Of a DNA stretch of 64,000 nt, positions 39,691 through 48,120 are shown in pieces. Below the pieces are notes generated by a model, which did not search any database, had not been told where the DNA came from, and saw nothing but the letters and a program-made list of their open reading frames with translations. Position 1 is the first letter of the stretch. Each line of letters begins with the position of its first letter. The position numbers were made by a program, and so were the translations under genes. Source of the DNA: Candidatus Roseilinea sp. (lineage in GTDB: Bacteria > Chloroflexota > Anaerolineae > J036 > Brachytrichaceae); the NCBI GenBank assembly GCA_025998955.1, contig AP024676.1:4216001-4280000 (forward strand), read 5' to 3'.

Positions 39691-39816
39691 TTAGGAATCG
39701 AGCGCGATGATGGCATCGGCAAAGGCCAACAGATCGTTGAGATCGTTCTGGATCACCGATGCCACGATGGCCAGATCGAGCGCTTGATAAGCATGCACGG
39801 CGATGATGTCGTCCAT
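39691..39816 (-). pseudogene. Truncated HepT-like toxin (41 aa)
   Basis: The ATG at 39814-39816, one base after the mntA stop, opens MDDIIAVHAYQALDLAIVAS followed by VIQNDLNDLLAFADAIIAL. This equals the C-terminal third of HepT/DUF86 proteins (the conserved R-x4-6-H region appears as DIIAVHAY, with the Arg missing). Normal HepT is about 110-140 aa, so the N-terminus is lost and RNase activity is unlikely. Confidence 0.7.
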
Positions 39817-39817
39817 G

Positions 39818-40252
39818 TTACACGTCGTACGCCCGGCGCGTCTCGCGGAACTGGCGGAGGATCGCAGCGCGTTCTTCGTTCAGCTTCATGTAGAAGGATA
39901 AGGTCAGCATCTCGAATTCTTGCCGCGCCTGCTCATCGCCGGAGTAGATGAGCTTGCCGGTATGAATGATCTGGTTTTGAAAGACCGTGGAAACCACCCG
40001 CAGGTTCACCAAGTCCACGTCTCTGCGTGCGCACCGGGATAGCGCTACTGCCGTGTCGCTGAGACGAAGGTCGCCCGCCGCGCGCGCGACTTCTACCGGC
40101 AGAAGCACGGCGATGTCCACGTCGCTCGCAGCGTGCTGCGTGCCTTGCGCATAGCTGCCGAACAGGTAAATCGCTTGTGCCGTGGGAAAGTCGCGCCGAA
40201 TGATCTCGACGAATCCCTTGACCTGCTCCGCTGCCTGTGTATCCGCATTCAC
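39818..40252 (-). CDS. MntA-type nucleotidyltransferase (minimal nucleotidyltransferase antitoxin)
   Basis: A 144-aa protein with the minimal nucleotidyltransferase motif FGSYAQGTQHAASDVDIAVL (GSx10DxD). MntA proteins AMPylate and silence the HepT RNase toxin. The GTG at 40250-40252 starts the conserved region, 20 bp after the argB stop. Here the partner hepT is cut down to 41 codons, so the module is probably inactive or kept for another reason. It sits within the arginine operon. Confidence 0.85.
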   Translation of the reverse strand: MNADTQAAEQVKGFVEIIRRDFPTAQAIYLFGSYAQGTQHAASDVDIAVLLPVEVARAAGDLRLSDTAVALSRCARRDVDLVNLRVVSTVFQNQIIHTGKLIYSGDEQARQEFEMLTLSFYMKLNEERAAILRQFRETRRAYDV

Positions 40253-40272
40253 CGTTAGACCCCTCCGACGCG

Positions 40273-41505
40273 CTATGCCGGCGACGTGAACACCGTCCCA
40301 TCGCCGCTGGCCAGCCCGGCCAAGTTGGTAATGCGCACGCGACGCACGCCGGCGCCGAGCGCCTCGAGCGCCGCGCGCACCTTGGGGATCATCCCGCCGG
40401 AGATCGTGCCGTCGGCGATCATCGCCTCGGCCTGCGCCGACGAGAGTTGACGAACTAGAGATTGGTCGCGGTCGAGCACGCCGGCCACGTTGGTGACGAA
40501 TGTAAGTAAGCCGGCATCCAGCGCAGCCGCAATCGCGCCGGCCGCGTGATCGGCATTCACGTTGTAAATCTCGCCATCGGCGCCCAGCGACATCGGCGAG
40601 ACGACCGGCGTTAGACCCTGGGCGAGCCACGTGGCGAGCAGGGTAGACCGCACGCCGGTCGGTCGGCCGACGAAACCGAGGGCTTCGCTGAGACGTTCCA
40701 CCCGGATCAATCCGGCGTCCAGACCGCTCAGGCCGATCGCATCCACCCCCTGCGCGATCAACGCCGCGACTAGCCGTTTGTTGGCCAGCCCGCTCAGCAC
40801 CATCAGCGCCGCATCGCGCGTCTTGGCGTCGGTCACCCGGAGGCCGTCCACGAACTGCGTCGGCGCGTCCATCATGGCCAGCAGTTGCGTCAGCTCCTTG
40901 CCGCCGCCGTGCACGACGACCGGCTGCGCGCCGGCGCGCTTCATTTGCGCGATGTCCGCAGCGAACTGCGCCGAGAAAGCCGAATCGTCCAGCTCGCTGC
41001 CGCTCACCTTGACCACCTGCAGGCCGGACTGCGACGCGGGCGATAGGTTGAGTCCGAGGTAGATAAGGTTAGGAATGGACGAATCTTTGAAAGGTGGAAT
41101 GTCTGTGAACCTGAGCCGGCGATAGAGCGCGATGGCATCGGTTGCGTCGGCCCAGGTGCTGATGGCCACCTGTGTGAATCCGCGCGCACGGGCGACCTCG
41201 ATCACGCGCTGCGAAAGCGCGCGCGCGACGCCTTTGCGGCGGTGCTCCGGCCGCACGTACACGCGCTTCATCTCGACCAGCGCAGGCGTATGTTGCGTCC
41301 AGGCGGCTGTGGCGATGGGCCGGCCATCGCATAGCGCCAGGAACATGCCGCCATGCGGCGGCGCATAGCGCCCGGGCAGCTCCTGCAAGTCTTGCGCCAT
41401 GCGCTCGCTGAAGCCGTTGGGCCGTTCCCGGTAGTAGTCCATCAGCAGCGCGCGAAACTGCTCGATCTGCTCCGGCGACGTTGCCTCGATGATCTCTATG
41501 CTCAT
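40273..41505 (-). CDS. argB: GNAT acetyltransferase - acetylglutamate kinase fusion
   Basis: This 410-aa protein has an N-terminal GNAT domain (about residues 1-155; acetyl-CoA site RVYVRPEHRRKGVARALSQR) followed by acetylglutamate kinase (about 160-410). Kinase motifs are QVVKVSGSEL, VVVHGGGKELTQ, NVNADHAAGAIAAAL and GGMIPKVRAALEAL. If the GNAT part makes N-acetylglutamate, the protein does two consecutive steps. The known NAGS-kinase fusions place the GNAT domain at the C-terminus, so this order is unusual. The start at 41505 overlaps the argC stop by 4 nt, with GAGGGG upstream. Confidence 0.9.
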   Translation of the reverse strand: MSIEIIEATSPEQIEQFRALLMDYYRERPNGFSERMAQDLQELPGRYAPPHGGMFLALCDGRPIATAAWTQHTPALVEMKRVYVRPEHRRKGVARALSQRVIEVARARGFTQVAISTWADATDAIALYRRLRFTDIPPFKDSSIPNLIYLGLNLSPASQSGLQVVKVSGSELDDSAFSAQFAADIAQMKRAGAQPVVVHGGGKELTQLLAMMDAPTQFVDGLRVTDAKTRDAALMVLSGLANKRLVAALIAQGVDAIGLSGLDAGLIRVERLSEALGFVGRPTGVRSTLLATWLAQGLTPVVSPMSLGADGEIYNVNADHAAGAIAAALDAGLLTFVTNVAGVLDRDQSLVRQLSSAQAEAMIADGTISGGMIPKVRAALEALGAGVRRVRITNLAGLASGDGTVFTSPA

Positions 41506-42566
41506 CGCAACCCCTCGCATTCGTCCAGGCCGAACATCACGTTCATGTTCTGCACGGCCTGGCCGCTAGCGCCTTTCACCAGGTTATCTATGCACGAGAC
41601 GATCTGCAGGCGATCCGGCGTGCCGGCCACCGGATGCACGGAGATCACCGCGTAATTGGTGTGTGCGGCGTGGGCGATCGTCGCAATCTGGCCCTTGGGC
41701 AGCACGCGCACGAACGGTTCGCCTTCGTAGCGCTGCGTGAAGATCGCGTGCCAGTCCTGCCGCGCCGCCTCCGGCGTGAGCCGAACGTAGACCATGCTCA
41801 ATATGCCGCGCGAGATCGGCAAGAGGTGAGGGGAGAAGATCACGGAGATGGGAGATGGGGGATTAGAGATTGGATCTCCGGTCTCAAATCTCCAATCTCC
41901 ACCTTGCCAGGCAGCATTCAGCTCCTGCTCGATCTCCGGCACGTGGCGATGCACATGGCCGATGTTGTATGGGGCGAGCGATTCGTTCACCTCGACGAAG
42001 TGGGTCGCCTGCGACGGTTTGCGCCCCGCGCCGCTCACGCCGCTTTTGCTATCGGCGATGATCACCGGGTCGGCCAGGGCGCCCAGCTCCAACAACGGCA
42101 GCAGGCCGAGGAGGATGCTGGTGGGATAGCAGCCGGGGTTGGCCACCAGTTGAGCGTCGGCGATGTCGCGCCGGTAAACTTCCGGCAAGCCATAGACTGC
42201 TTCGTCCAGCAACGCCGGATACGGATGGGCATGTTTGTACCACTCGGCATAAACGGCCGCGTCGCGCAGCCGGAAGTCTGCCGAGAAGTCCACGACCCGC
42301 CGGCCGGCGTCCAGCGCGCGCTTACACACCTCGGCGCTCGCGCCGTGTGGCAGGCACGAAAAGACCACATCCACCTGGTCAAGCGGCGCATCTTCTGCTT
42401 TGACCAACGGCAAATCGAAAGGACACGGCATCACGTCGCTCAGCCGCGCGCCGGCGTGGCTTTCGCTGTGCGCAAAGACGATGCGGGCTTGGCGATGCCG
42501 TGCCAGCCACCTGACCAGTTCGGCGCCGGTGTAGCCGGTCGCCCCGTAAATGCCTACATGAATCAT
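41502..42566 (-). CDS. argC: N-acetyl-gamma-glutamyl-phosphate reductase
   Basis: ArgC reduces N-acetylglutamyl phosphate. The roughly 354-aa protein has VGIYGATGYTGAELVRWL, VFSCLPHGAS, DFSADFRLRD, VANPGCYPTSILLGLLPLL (catalytic Cys) and the substrate-site HRHVPEIEQEL. An insert between ELNAAWQGG and VIFSPHLLPISRGIL is encoded by eight phased heptamers (41845-41900), giving ETGDPISNPPSPIS. Starts at 42566, 42569 or 42578 are possible. No Shine-Dalgarno sequence is visible because the attenuator terminator's U-run abuts the start. Confidence 0.94.
   Translation of the reverse strand: MIHVGIYGATGYTGAELVRWLARHRQARIVFAHSESHAGARLSDVMPCPFDLPLVKAEDAPLDQVDVVFSCLPHGASAEVCKRALDAGRRVVDFSADFRLRDAAVYAEWYKHAHPYPALLDEAVYGLPEVYRRDIADAQLVANPGCYPTSILLGLLPLLELGALADPVIIADSKSGVSGAGRKPSQATHFVEVNESLAPYNIGHVHRHVPEIEQELNAAWQGGDWRFETGDPISNPPSPISVIFSPHLLPISRGILSMVYVRLTPEAARQDWHAIFTQRYEGEPFVRVLPKGQIATIAHAAHTNYAVISVHPVAGTPDRLQIVSCIDNLVKGASGQAVQNMNVMFGLDECEGLR
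41845..41900. repeat. Eight phased heptamers, inverted halves, inside argC
   Basis: GAGATGG, GAGATGG, GGGATTA, GAGATTG, GATCTCC, GGTCTCA, AATCTCC, AATCTCC: exactly 56 bp. The second half is roughly the reverse complement of the first, so the RNA could form a hairpin within the coding sequence. Confidence 0.92.
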
Positions 42567-42571
42567 CATCA

Positions 42572-42619
42572 ACAACAAAAGAAAGCCCCCAACACCGTAG
42601 ACCGTGTGTCAGGGGCTTT
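42572..42619 (-). terminator. Attenuator terminator upstream of argC
   Basis: AAAGCCCCTGACAC pairs with GTGTTGGGGGCTTT (14 bp, two G-U) around a 10-nt loop, followed on the minus strand by CTTTTGTTGTT. It lies between the leader peptide and argC, so it is an attenuator. Confidence 0.92.
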
Positions 42620-42734
42620 GCTGCAAAAACCGAGCGCAGTGGAGATTCAACCTCGTCGTGCGCGCGCGCATGCGCCGGACACACGGCCCGTTAGGCGCGG
42701 ACGACGGAAGCGAATCTCGATAGCCACCATTTCG
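42582..42734 (-). promoter_or_regulatory. Ribosome-mediated attenuator, arginine operon leader
   Basis: The leader holds an Arg-codon-rich peptide gene and an intrinsic terminator. Segment 42678-42687, spanning codons 15-18 of the peptide, can pair over 10 bp (one G-U) with 42601-42610, the inner 5' arm and loop of the terminator. A ribosome stalled at the cluster Arg7-Arg12 would leave this segment free and so favour read-through. With ample charged tRNA-Arg the ribosome would cover it and the terminator would form. The complementarity is seen; the mechanism is inferred. Confidence 0.88.
42647..42730 (-). CDS. Arginine-rich leader peptide (27 aa)
   Basis: The ATG at 42728-42730 opens 27 codons ending TGA at 42647-42649. 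It starts MVAIEIRFRRPR and ends ARARRG; eight of 27 residues are Arg, four of them within positions 7-12. It is placed between a consensus promoter and a terminator directly before argC. The predicted transcript begins about 4-5 nt before the ATG, so it is essentially leaderless and has no Shine-Dalgarno site. Confidence 0.9.
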   Translation of the reverse strand: MVAIEIRFRRPRLTGRVSGACARARRG

Positions 42735-42740
42735 CCGCGC

Positions 42741-42768
42741 ATTATATGAGGCTGAGGGCGTATGTCAA
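42741..42768 (-). promoter_or_regulatory. Consensus sigma-70 promoter of the arginine operon
   Basis: TTGACA (42763-42768) and TATAAT (42741-42746) are both perfect, with a 16-bp spacer. Such a strong promoter is what an attenuation-controlled operon needs. It starts just past the stop of the upstream permease gene. Confidence 0.92.
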
Positions 42769-42776
42769 CGTGCGCG

Positions 42777-43562
42777 TCAATGCACGTCGGTTGTCCGGCT
42801 CGTCCAGCGATATGCCAGGTAGATCGGGAGGGTGGTGATGGCGATGACGATGAACGCGGCGACGTTGGTCACCGGTCGTTGGCGCGGGCGGGTGAGCTGG
42901 GCAAACATCCAGATCGGCAGGGTTTGTTGTTGGCCGGCGGTGAACGTGGTGACGATCACTTCGTCGAACGACAACGCGAAGGCGAGCATCGCACCGGCCA
43001 GCAGCGCTGTGGCCAGCTCCGGCAGCAACACGTAGCGGAAGGTCTGAAAGCTGTTCGCGCCCAGGTCCATCGAGGCTTCGACCAGCGACTTGCTCATGCG
43101 CCGGAAGCGCGCCAATGCGTTGTTGTACACCGTCACCACACAAAACGTCGCATGGCCGATCACGATCGTCCAAAAGCTGAAGGGGATCTCGAACAGGCCA
43201 ATGGACGAGCGCAAGGCGATGCCGGTGACGATGCCGGGCAGCGCAATCGGCAGCAATAGCAGCAGCGAGATCGTCTCGCGACCGAAGAAGCGGGTGCGAT
43301 GCACTGCCGCAGCGGCCAGCGTACCCAGCACCAGCGCGATGGCCGTAGCCACTGCGGCTACCTGCAACGATAGCCCCAGCGCCCGCCAGAAATCAGGGCG
43401 CTGCAGCGTCACGGCAAACCAATTCAACGTCAGGCCTGGCGGCGGAAAGGTGAACGCCGCCTCCTCGACGTTGAAGGCGTAGAACAACACGATCAGCAGC
43501 GGCACGTGCAAGAACGCGAGCGCGGCGAACGCGGCAGCTTTCAATCCGAGTGATGCCTTCAT
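42777..43562 (-). CDS. potC: Polyamine-type ABC permease, PotC-like
   Basis: This 261-aa inner-membrane protein has about six membrane segments and the coupling loop [20 protein letters not shown] with the EAA-type SMDLGA motif. Its start [15 protein letters not shown] is typical of PotC/PotI. It pairs with the PotB-like gene upstream. A nonamer repeat separates the two genes. Confidence 0.88.
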   Translation of the reverse strand: MKASLGLKAAAFAALAFLHVPLLIVLFYAFNVEEAAFTFPPPGLTLNWFAVTLQRPDFWRALGLSLQVAAVATAIALVLGTLAAAAVHRTRFFGRETISLLLLLPIALPGIVTGIALRSSIGLFEIPFSFWTIVIGHATFCVVTVYNNALARFRRMSKSLVEASMDLGANSFQTFRYVLLPELATALLAGAMLAFALSFDEVIVTTFTAGQQQTLPIWMFAQLTRPRQRPVTNVAAFIVIAITTLPIYLAYRWTSRTTDVH

Positions 43563-43567
43563 ATCAG

Positions 43568-43640
43568 GGTGTTGTTGGTGTCACGGGTGTCGTTAGTGTT
43601 GTTGGTGTCACGGGTGTCGTTAGTGTCGTTGGTGTCACCG
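43568..43640. repeat. Nonamer tandem repeat between potB and potC
   Basis: Units of nine: GTGTTGTTG, GTGTCACGG, GTGTCGTTA, GTGTTGTTG, GTGTCACGG, GTGTCGTTA, GTGTCGTTG, GTGTCACCG. The first three units are repeated exactly, so the array has a 27-bp higher-order period. Confidence 0.93.
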
Positions 43641-43688
43641 AGTTGACGCTATTGACACGAGCCACCGACGACACGACGACCCGAACGC

Positions 43689-44594
43689 TCACAGCGCCTC
43701 CAGCGCGCCGGTGCGCTTGGCGATCAACAAATAGACGATCATCACGATCACCGGCACGATCGTGAACGCAGCCGCCAGCGGGATGTTGCCGCTACTGCCC
43801 TGGAACGACAACACGGCCTGGCCGATGAAGAAGCTGGAATTGCCCAGCACCGTCGGTACGATGAAGTCGCCGAGGGTGAGCGAAAAGGTGAAAATCGAAC
43901 CGGCGATCACGCCAGGCATGGCCAGTGGCAACGTGACGTAGCGAAAGGTTGTGCTCGGCTTCGCGCCTAGGTCGCCGGATGCTTCGAGCAACGAGCGCGG
44001 CACGCGCTCCAGCGCCGCCTGCACCGGCAAGATCATGTACGGCAGCCACACGTAGACGAACACGAAGAACATGCCGAGCGACGAAAAGGAGAGCGATGGC
44101 CCACCGATGGCCGGGATGCTCAATACGGCCTCCAGCAGACCGCTCAGCCCGAGTTGCTCGAAGAACCACGTGATGATGCCCTCCTTCGCCAGGATCAACT
44201 TCCAGGCATACACGCGGATCAAGTAGCTCGACCAAAGTGGCAGCAGCACGGCCAGATAGAAGAATCCCTTCCAGCGCGGCGAGGCGTAGCGCACGACGTA
44301 ATATGCGAGCGGGAAGGCGATGATCGCACAGGCGATCGTCACTGCCGTCGCCATCAGCGCCGTGCGCAGAAAGATTTCCAGGTTGGCCGGCTGCAGCAGC
44401 GCCAGATAGTTCTGGAAGGTGAACTCGCGCACCACCTGGCCCGTGAAATCGTCCAAGCGCCACAGACTGTTCAGCAACAGCACCCCGAGCGGCGCGATGT
44501 AGAAGACCAGCATGTAGGCCAGCGGCGGCGCGAGCAACAAGAGCAACGCCAGCCACGGACGCCTGTAAATCGTTGTCGAGAGTGAAGTCAACAT
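43689..44594 (-). CDS. potB: Polyamine-type ABC permease, PotB-like
   Basis: A 301-aa permease with about six membrane segments and the EAA-type loop SLLEASGDLGAKPSTTFRYV. The N-terminus PWLALLLLLAPPLAYMLVFY and the periplasmic loop before FLRTALMATAVTIAC fit PotB/PotH. It lies between nonamer repeats, downstream of potA. Confidence 0.88.
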   Translation of the reverse strand: MLTSLSTTIYRRPWLALLLLLAPPLAYMLVFYIAPLGVLLLNSLWRLDDFTGQVVREFTFQNYLALLQPANLEIFLRTALMATAVTIACAIIAFPLAYYVVRYASPRWKGFFYLAVLLPLWSSYLIRVYAWKLILAKEGIITWFFEQLGLSGLLEAVLSIPAIGGPSLSFSSLGMFFVFVYVWLPYMILPVQAALERVPRSLLEASGDLGAKPSTTFRYVTLPLAMPGVIAGSIFTFSLTLGDFIVPTVLGNSSFFIGQAVLSFQGSSGNIPLAAAFTIVPVIVMIVYLLIAKRTGALEAL

Positions 44595-44621
44595 CTCTCC
44601 CGCATGATTACCCGAACATCT

Positions 44622-44692
44622 ACGACACGAGCGACACTAACGACACAGACGACACTAATGACACCCACAACACTGGCGACACCAACGACGTG
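44622..44692. repeat. Nonamer tandem repeat between potA and potB
   Basis: Units of nine: GACACTAAC, GACACAGAC, GACACTAAT, GACACCCAC, AACACTGGC, GACACCAAC. This is the reverse-complement orientation of the family between potB and potC. Confidence 0.9.
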
Positions 44693-44707
44693 AGACCCTA
44701 TCACACA

Positions 44708-45724
44708 CTAAGCCAACCGTCGCAGGTGTTCCGGATGCCATGCCAGCGTCACGCGCGCTCCGCGCGGCAAGGTATGCGAATCGAGGTTCTGCTCGATCAC
44801 CACCAGGTCGCCGCCGCTGTCCAACTCGACCAGGTAGCGCGTGTGTGTGCCCAGATACACGACATCGCGCACGACGCCGCATGCCGATTGCATGCCTTCG
44901 GCGACGCGCTCATCCGCGGCGACGATGCGAATCTTCTCAGGCCGGATCGAAACCGTGCCTGCCAAGCCGGTAAGGGCGCGCGCGTGATCGCCGCTCAGCA
45001 AGTTCGACATGCCCAGGAAGCCGGCCACGAATGCCGTGGCCGGCTTCTCGTACATCTCTTCGGGGGTGCCGATCTGCTCCACCTTGCCTTGATTGAACAC
45101 AGCGATACGGTCGCTCATCGTCAACGCCTCTTCCTGATCATGCGTGACGAAGACAAAGGTGATGCCCACCTTCTTTTGAATCGCCTTCAACTCGACCTGC
45201 ATCTGCTGACGCAGCTTGAGGTCGAGCGCACCGAGTGGCTCGTCGAGCAGCAGCACGCGTGGATGGTTGATGAGCGCACGGGCTAACGCGACACGCTGGC
45301 GCTGGCCGCCGGAGAGCTGCGACGGCTTGCGCTGTTCGAATCCGCTGAGCTGAACCAGGTCGAGCATCTCGCGCACGCGCTGCATCCGTTCGGGCTTGGG
45401 CACTTTGCGGATCATCAGGCCGTAGGCGATGTTGTCGGCCACGTTCATGTGCGGAAAGAGCGCGTAGTCCTGGAAGACGGTGTTGACATCGCGCTCGTAG
45501 GGTGGCTTGCTAGTCACGTCTTGACCGTGTAGGAAGACGCGGCCGGCCGTGGGTTGGTCGAAGCCGGCGATCAGGCGCAAACAGGTGGTCTTGCCGCTGC
45601 CGCTTGGCCCGAGCATGGTGAAGAACTCGCCGTCGGCAATGTCGAAGGTCACGTCGTCCACAGCGCGAACCTCGCCGAAATGGCGCGAAACGTGATCGAG
45701 ACGTACGGCGTAGTCGGAATACAT
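44708..45724 (-). CDS. potA: Polyamine-type ABC ATPase, PotA-like
   Basis: This 338-aa ATPase has Walker A LGPSGSGKTTCLRLIAG, QDYALFPHMNVADNI, LSGGQRQRVALARAL, Walker B VLLLDEPLGALD and VTHDQEEALTMSDRIAV, then a C-terminal TOBE regulatory domain with SIRPEKIRI. The ATG at 45722-45724 is chosen; a longer frame lacks similarity. It energises the PotB/PotC-like permease encoded downstream. Confidence 0.92.
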   Translation of the reverse strand: MYSDYAVRLDHVSRHFGEVRAVDDVTFDIADGEFFTMLGPSGSGKTTCLRLIAGFDQPTAGRVFLHGQDVTSKPPYERDVNTVFQDYALFPHMNVADNIAYGLMIRKVPKPERMQRVREMLDLVQLSGFEQRKPSQLSGGQRQRVALARALINHPRVLLLDEPLGALDLKLRQQMQVELKAIQKKVGITFVFVTHDQEEALTMSDRIAVFNQGKVEQIGTPEEMYEKPATAFVAGFLGMSNLLSGDHARALTGLAGTVSIRPEKIRIVAADERVAEGMQSACGVVRDVVYLGTHTRYLVELDSGGDLVVIEQNLDSHTLPRGARVTLAWHPEHLRRLA

Positions 45725-46280
45725 CGTTGACGATCCAGAAGTGTACCGGCCTGGCCGAATTTGTCCATCGCATAGGGCGGCTGGGGGCGGCGACACCTTA
45801 AACAGGGAATAGCCGGGTTATTGTCGCCGTGGAGGAATGATCACCCGATTGACTACATAGCCAATTCGACCCAGACACTCGGGCTTACTGATATTTATCG
45901 TTTCTTTCATTACACACAATTCAAATTTAATCAACATTTGTATTCTGATGCAATAAATATCTGCTGATTTGCATAATTCAAGATCTGCGCTCCGGCTATT
46001 TGCAAGGGCTATCTCAACAAGACGACGAATCGTCAAACCGGCTACTTGTGCACGAGCAACCGGATTGTGCAATCTGTGCAGTGTTCTGCTGGGGTCGCGA
46101 CAATCTGAGTGGCGAGGGACGGTCGCGACGAGATGACGTTCGCTCTCAGGGCAGAACGCGTAGTCAGTTTTTAGTAGTTCCGTCACTTTTGCAACCGAGG
46201 CTGCGTTACGCCGTTTGCTTCCGACCCGTAGGCCAAATCAGTGATAGCAACAGCTTCAATGCATCGAAGGTCATCGAGGG
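45725..46280. other. AT-rich gap before the exopolysaccharide cluster
   Basis: This 555-bp gap is clearly more AT-rich than the rest, especially 45880-45990 (runs such as TGATATTTATCG and CAATAAATATC). A 122-codon frame on the minus strand (45818-46186) has no recognisable motif and unlike composition, and I do not call it. GGTCGCGAC is repeated directly at 46093-46101 and 46121-46129, 28 bp apart, a possible regulator site. The gap probably holds the control region of the plus-strand cluster. Confidence 0.5.
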
Positions 46281-46973
46281 ATGAGGATGGTCGAGCTTTC
46301 TAACCAAACAGAGTTAGCGAACTTCGACGCGAAGGACAAGGGGGCGATGATTACGAAGTCCGCTCGGGCGCGCTTGGATTCGATTTTCAAGGCGTTGATG
46401 GACTACGGTTTCACAGCGGTCGGCCTTGTATTGCTCTCCCCATTGCTGATCGCGCTCGCGGTGATCGTCAAGCTCGACAGCCCCGGGCCGGTGTTCTACC
46501 GCCGCCGCGTGATGGGCAAAGGCGGCACCCAGTTCGACGCTTTCAAATTTAGGACGATGTATGTCAACGGCGATGAGATCCTTGCCGCTCATCCGGAGTT
46601 GAAAGCCCAGCTCGAACGCGACCACAAGTTACCCAATGACCCACGTGTGACGCGCTGCGGCCGGTGGATGCGCAAGTTCAGCCTGGACGAGCTTCCGCAG
46701 TTGTTCAACGTGATACTTGGACAGATGAGCCTCGTCGGACCGCGCATGATCTCGCCACAGGAGCTGAGCCGCTACGGTGAGCATGCCGACGAGCTGCTCA
46801 CGGTCAAGCCGGGCATCACCGGCCTGTGGCAGATCTCCGGTCGTTCCAACCTTGCTCCTGGCGAACGCGTGCGCCTCGACATGGAATTCATCCGAACGCG
46901 CAACGCCTGGGGCGATTTCAAGCTGCTGCTTCTGACCATTCCGGCGGTGCTGCGAGGACAAGGAGCTTACTAG
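46281..46973 (+). CDS. Undecaprenyl-phosphate sugar phosphotransferase (WcaJ/ExoY-like)
   Basis: This 230-aa protein is a monotopic phosphoglycosyl transferase that starts glycan assembly on the lipid carrier. It has one membrane segment ([20 protein letters not shown]), then [37 protein letters not shown] and [13 protein letters not shown]. It lacks the N-terminal nucleotide-binding-like domain that the third gene of the cluster has. ATG 46281 or 46287 may be used. Confidence 0.92.
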   Translation: MRMVELSNQTELANFDAKDKGAMITKSARARLDSIFKALMDYGFTAVGLVLLSPLLIALAVIVKLDSPGPVFYRRRVMGKGGTQFDAFKFRTMYVNGDEILAAHPELKAQLERDHKLPNDPRVTRCGRWMRKFSLDELPQLFNVILGQMSLVGPRMISPQELSRYGEHADELLTVKPGITGLWQISGRSNLAPGERVRLDMEFIRTRNAWGDFKLLLLTIPAVLRGQGAY

Positions 46974-46974
46974 G

Positions 46975-48075
46975 ATGTTGATCGCACGAGCGCCGGTGCG
47001 CGTCAGTTTCTTTGGTGGCGGAACGGACTTGGCGGCTTACTACGAGCGCTATGGCGGAGCCGTCCTAAGCACCACGATAGACAAATACGTCTATGTGCAT
47101 TTGAACACCAACGCCCGCGATGCCTTGCAGATCACGTCGTCGGACTACCGGACGTTCTACCGCCATACGCCCGGTGAACCGTTGCTCTGGGACGGCGACT
47201 TGAGCCTGCCGCGCGCCGTGCTGCAACAATTCGGCGTTGAGCACAGTGTCTCCATCTTCCTCGCCTCCGAAGCGCCGCCCGGAACCGGCCTGGGCTCGTC
47301 CAGCGCAGTCACGGTCGCGTTGATCAAAGGCATCAGCGCCGCCTGCGGCCTGAACTTATCCAAGGCGCAGGTGGCCGAACTGGCGTGCTACATCGAGATC
47401 GAAAAGCTGGGTAAGCCCATCGGCATGCAAGACCAATATGCCGCCGCCTTCGGCGGTTTGAACTGGATCACGTTCAGCGCCAGCGGCATCACCGTCCAGC
47501 CGATGGACATCCCTTGGCACGTGCTGTCGCGACTGGAATCGAATTTACTCCTGATGTTCACGGGCGCGACGCACGACTCGGCACACATCCTGGCCCAGCA
47601 AACCAAGGCGACGAAGATCAGCAAGAGCATCGTCGTCGAAGCCTTGCAAGCCGTCTACGAGCTGGCGTTGCAGGCGCGAACTTACCTTCAACGTGGAGAA
47701 GTAGATCGCTTTGGCGCATTGCTCGATGTGGCCTGGCAGCACAAGAAGAAGTTCGCACCCGGCGTGAGCAACGAATACATTGACCACTGCTACGCCGTCG
47801 CTCGCAACAATGGTGCCTTGGGTGGCAAGATCGCCGGCGCCGGCGGTGGCGGATTCCTGCTGCTGTATTGCGAAGAGGGCGCGCTCGACCGCGTGGATCA
47901 GGCGTTGACGCGCGAAGGGCTGCGCCGAATGGACTTCCGATTTGAGAGCGACGGCAGCCGGGTGCTGTTCAACGCCGGTTTGCGATTGAAGCATAACCCG
48001 AAATGGCAGGCGCACAGCCTCCAGAAGACGCGATCACTCAACGGGCATCGAGAGCCGGCAACTCGTCTTGCTTGA
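46975..48075 (+). CDS. GHMP-family sugar kinase, HddA-like
   Basis: A 366-aa GHMP kinase with RAPVRVSFFGGGTDLAAYYE, the ATP loop PPGTGLGSSSAVTVALIKG and KIAGAGGGGFLLLY. The closest known role is HddA, which phosphorylates D-glycero-D-manno-heptose 7-phosphate for GDP-heptose; fucose kinases share the fold. The sugar nucleotidyltransferase downstream could finish the activated sugar. It follows the first transferase by one base. Confidence 0.85.
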   Translation: MLIARAPVRVSFFGGGTDLAAYYERYGGAVLSTTIDKYVYVHLNTNARDALQITSSDYRTFYRHTPGEPLLWDGDLSLPRAVLQQFGVEHSVSIFLASEAPPGTGLGSSSAVTVALIKGISAACGLNLSKAQVAELACYIEIEKLGKPIGMQDQYAAAFGGLNWITFSASGITVQPMDIPWHVLSRLESNLLLMFTGATHDSAHILAQQTKATKISKSIVVEALQAVYELALQARTYLQRGEVDRFGALLDVAWQHKKKFAPGVSNEYIDHCYAVARNNGALGGKIAGAGGGGFLLLYCEEGALDRVDQALTREGLRRMDFRFESDGSRVLFNAGLRLKHNPKWQAHSLQKTRSLNGHREPATRLA

Positions 48076-48120
48076 TCGTCGCCTGCCTTCGCAGACTGAT
48101 TGAACTAGGGGGAAGAAATT

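Noticed and set aside
45818-46186. 122-codon minus-strand frame in the AT-rich gap
   Set aside because: It has no motif, no ribosome-binding site and odd composition; kept only as part of the described non-coding gap.
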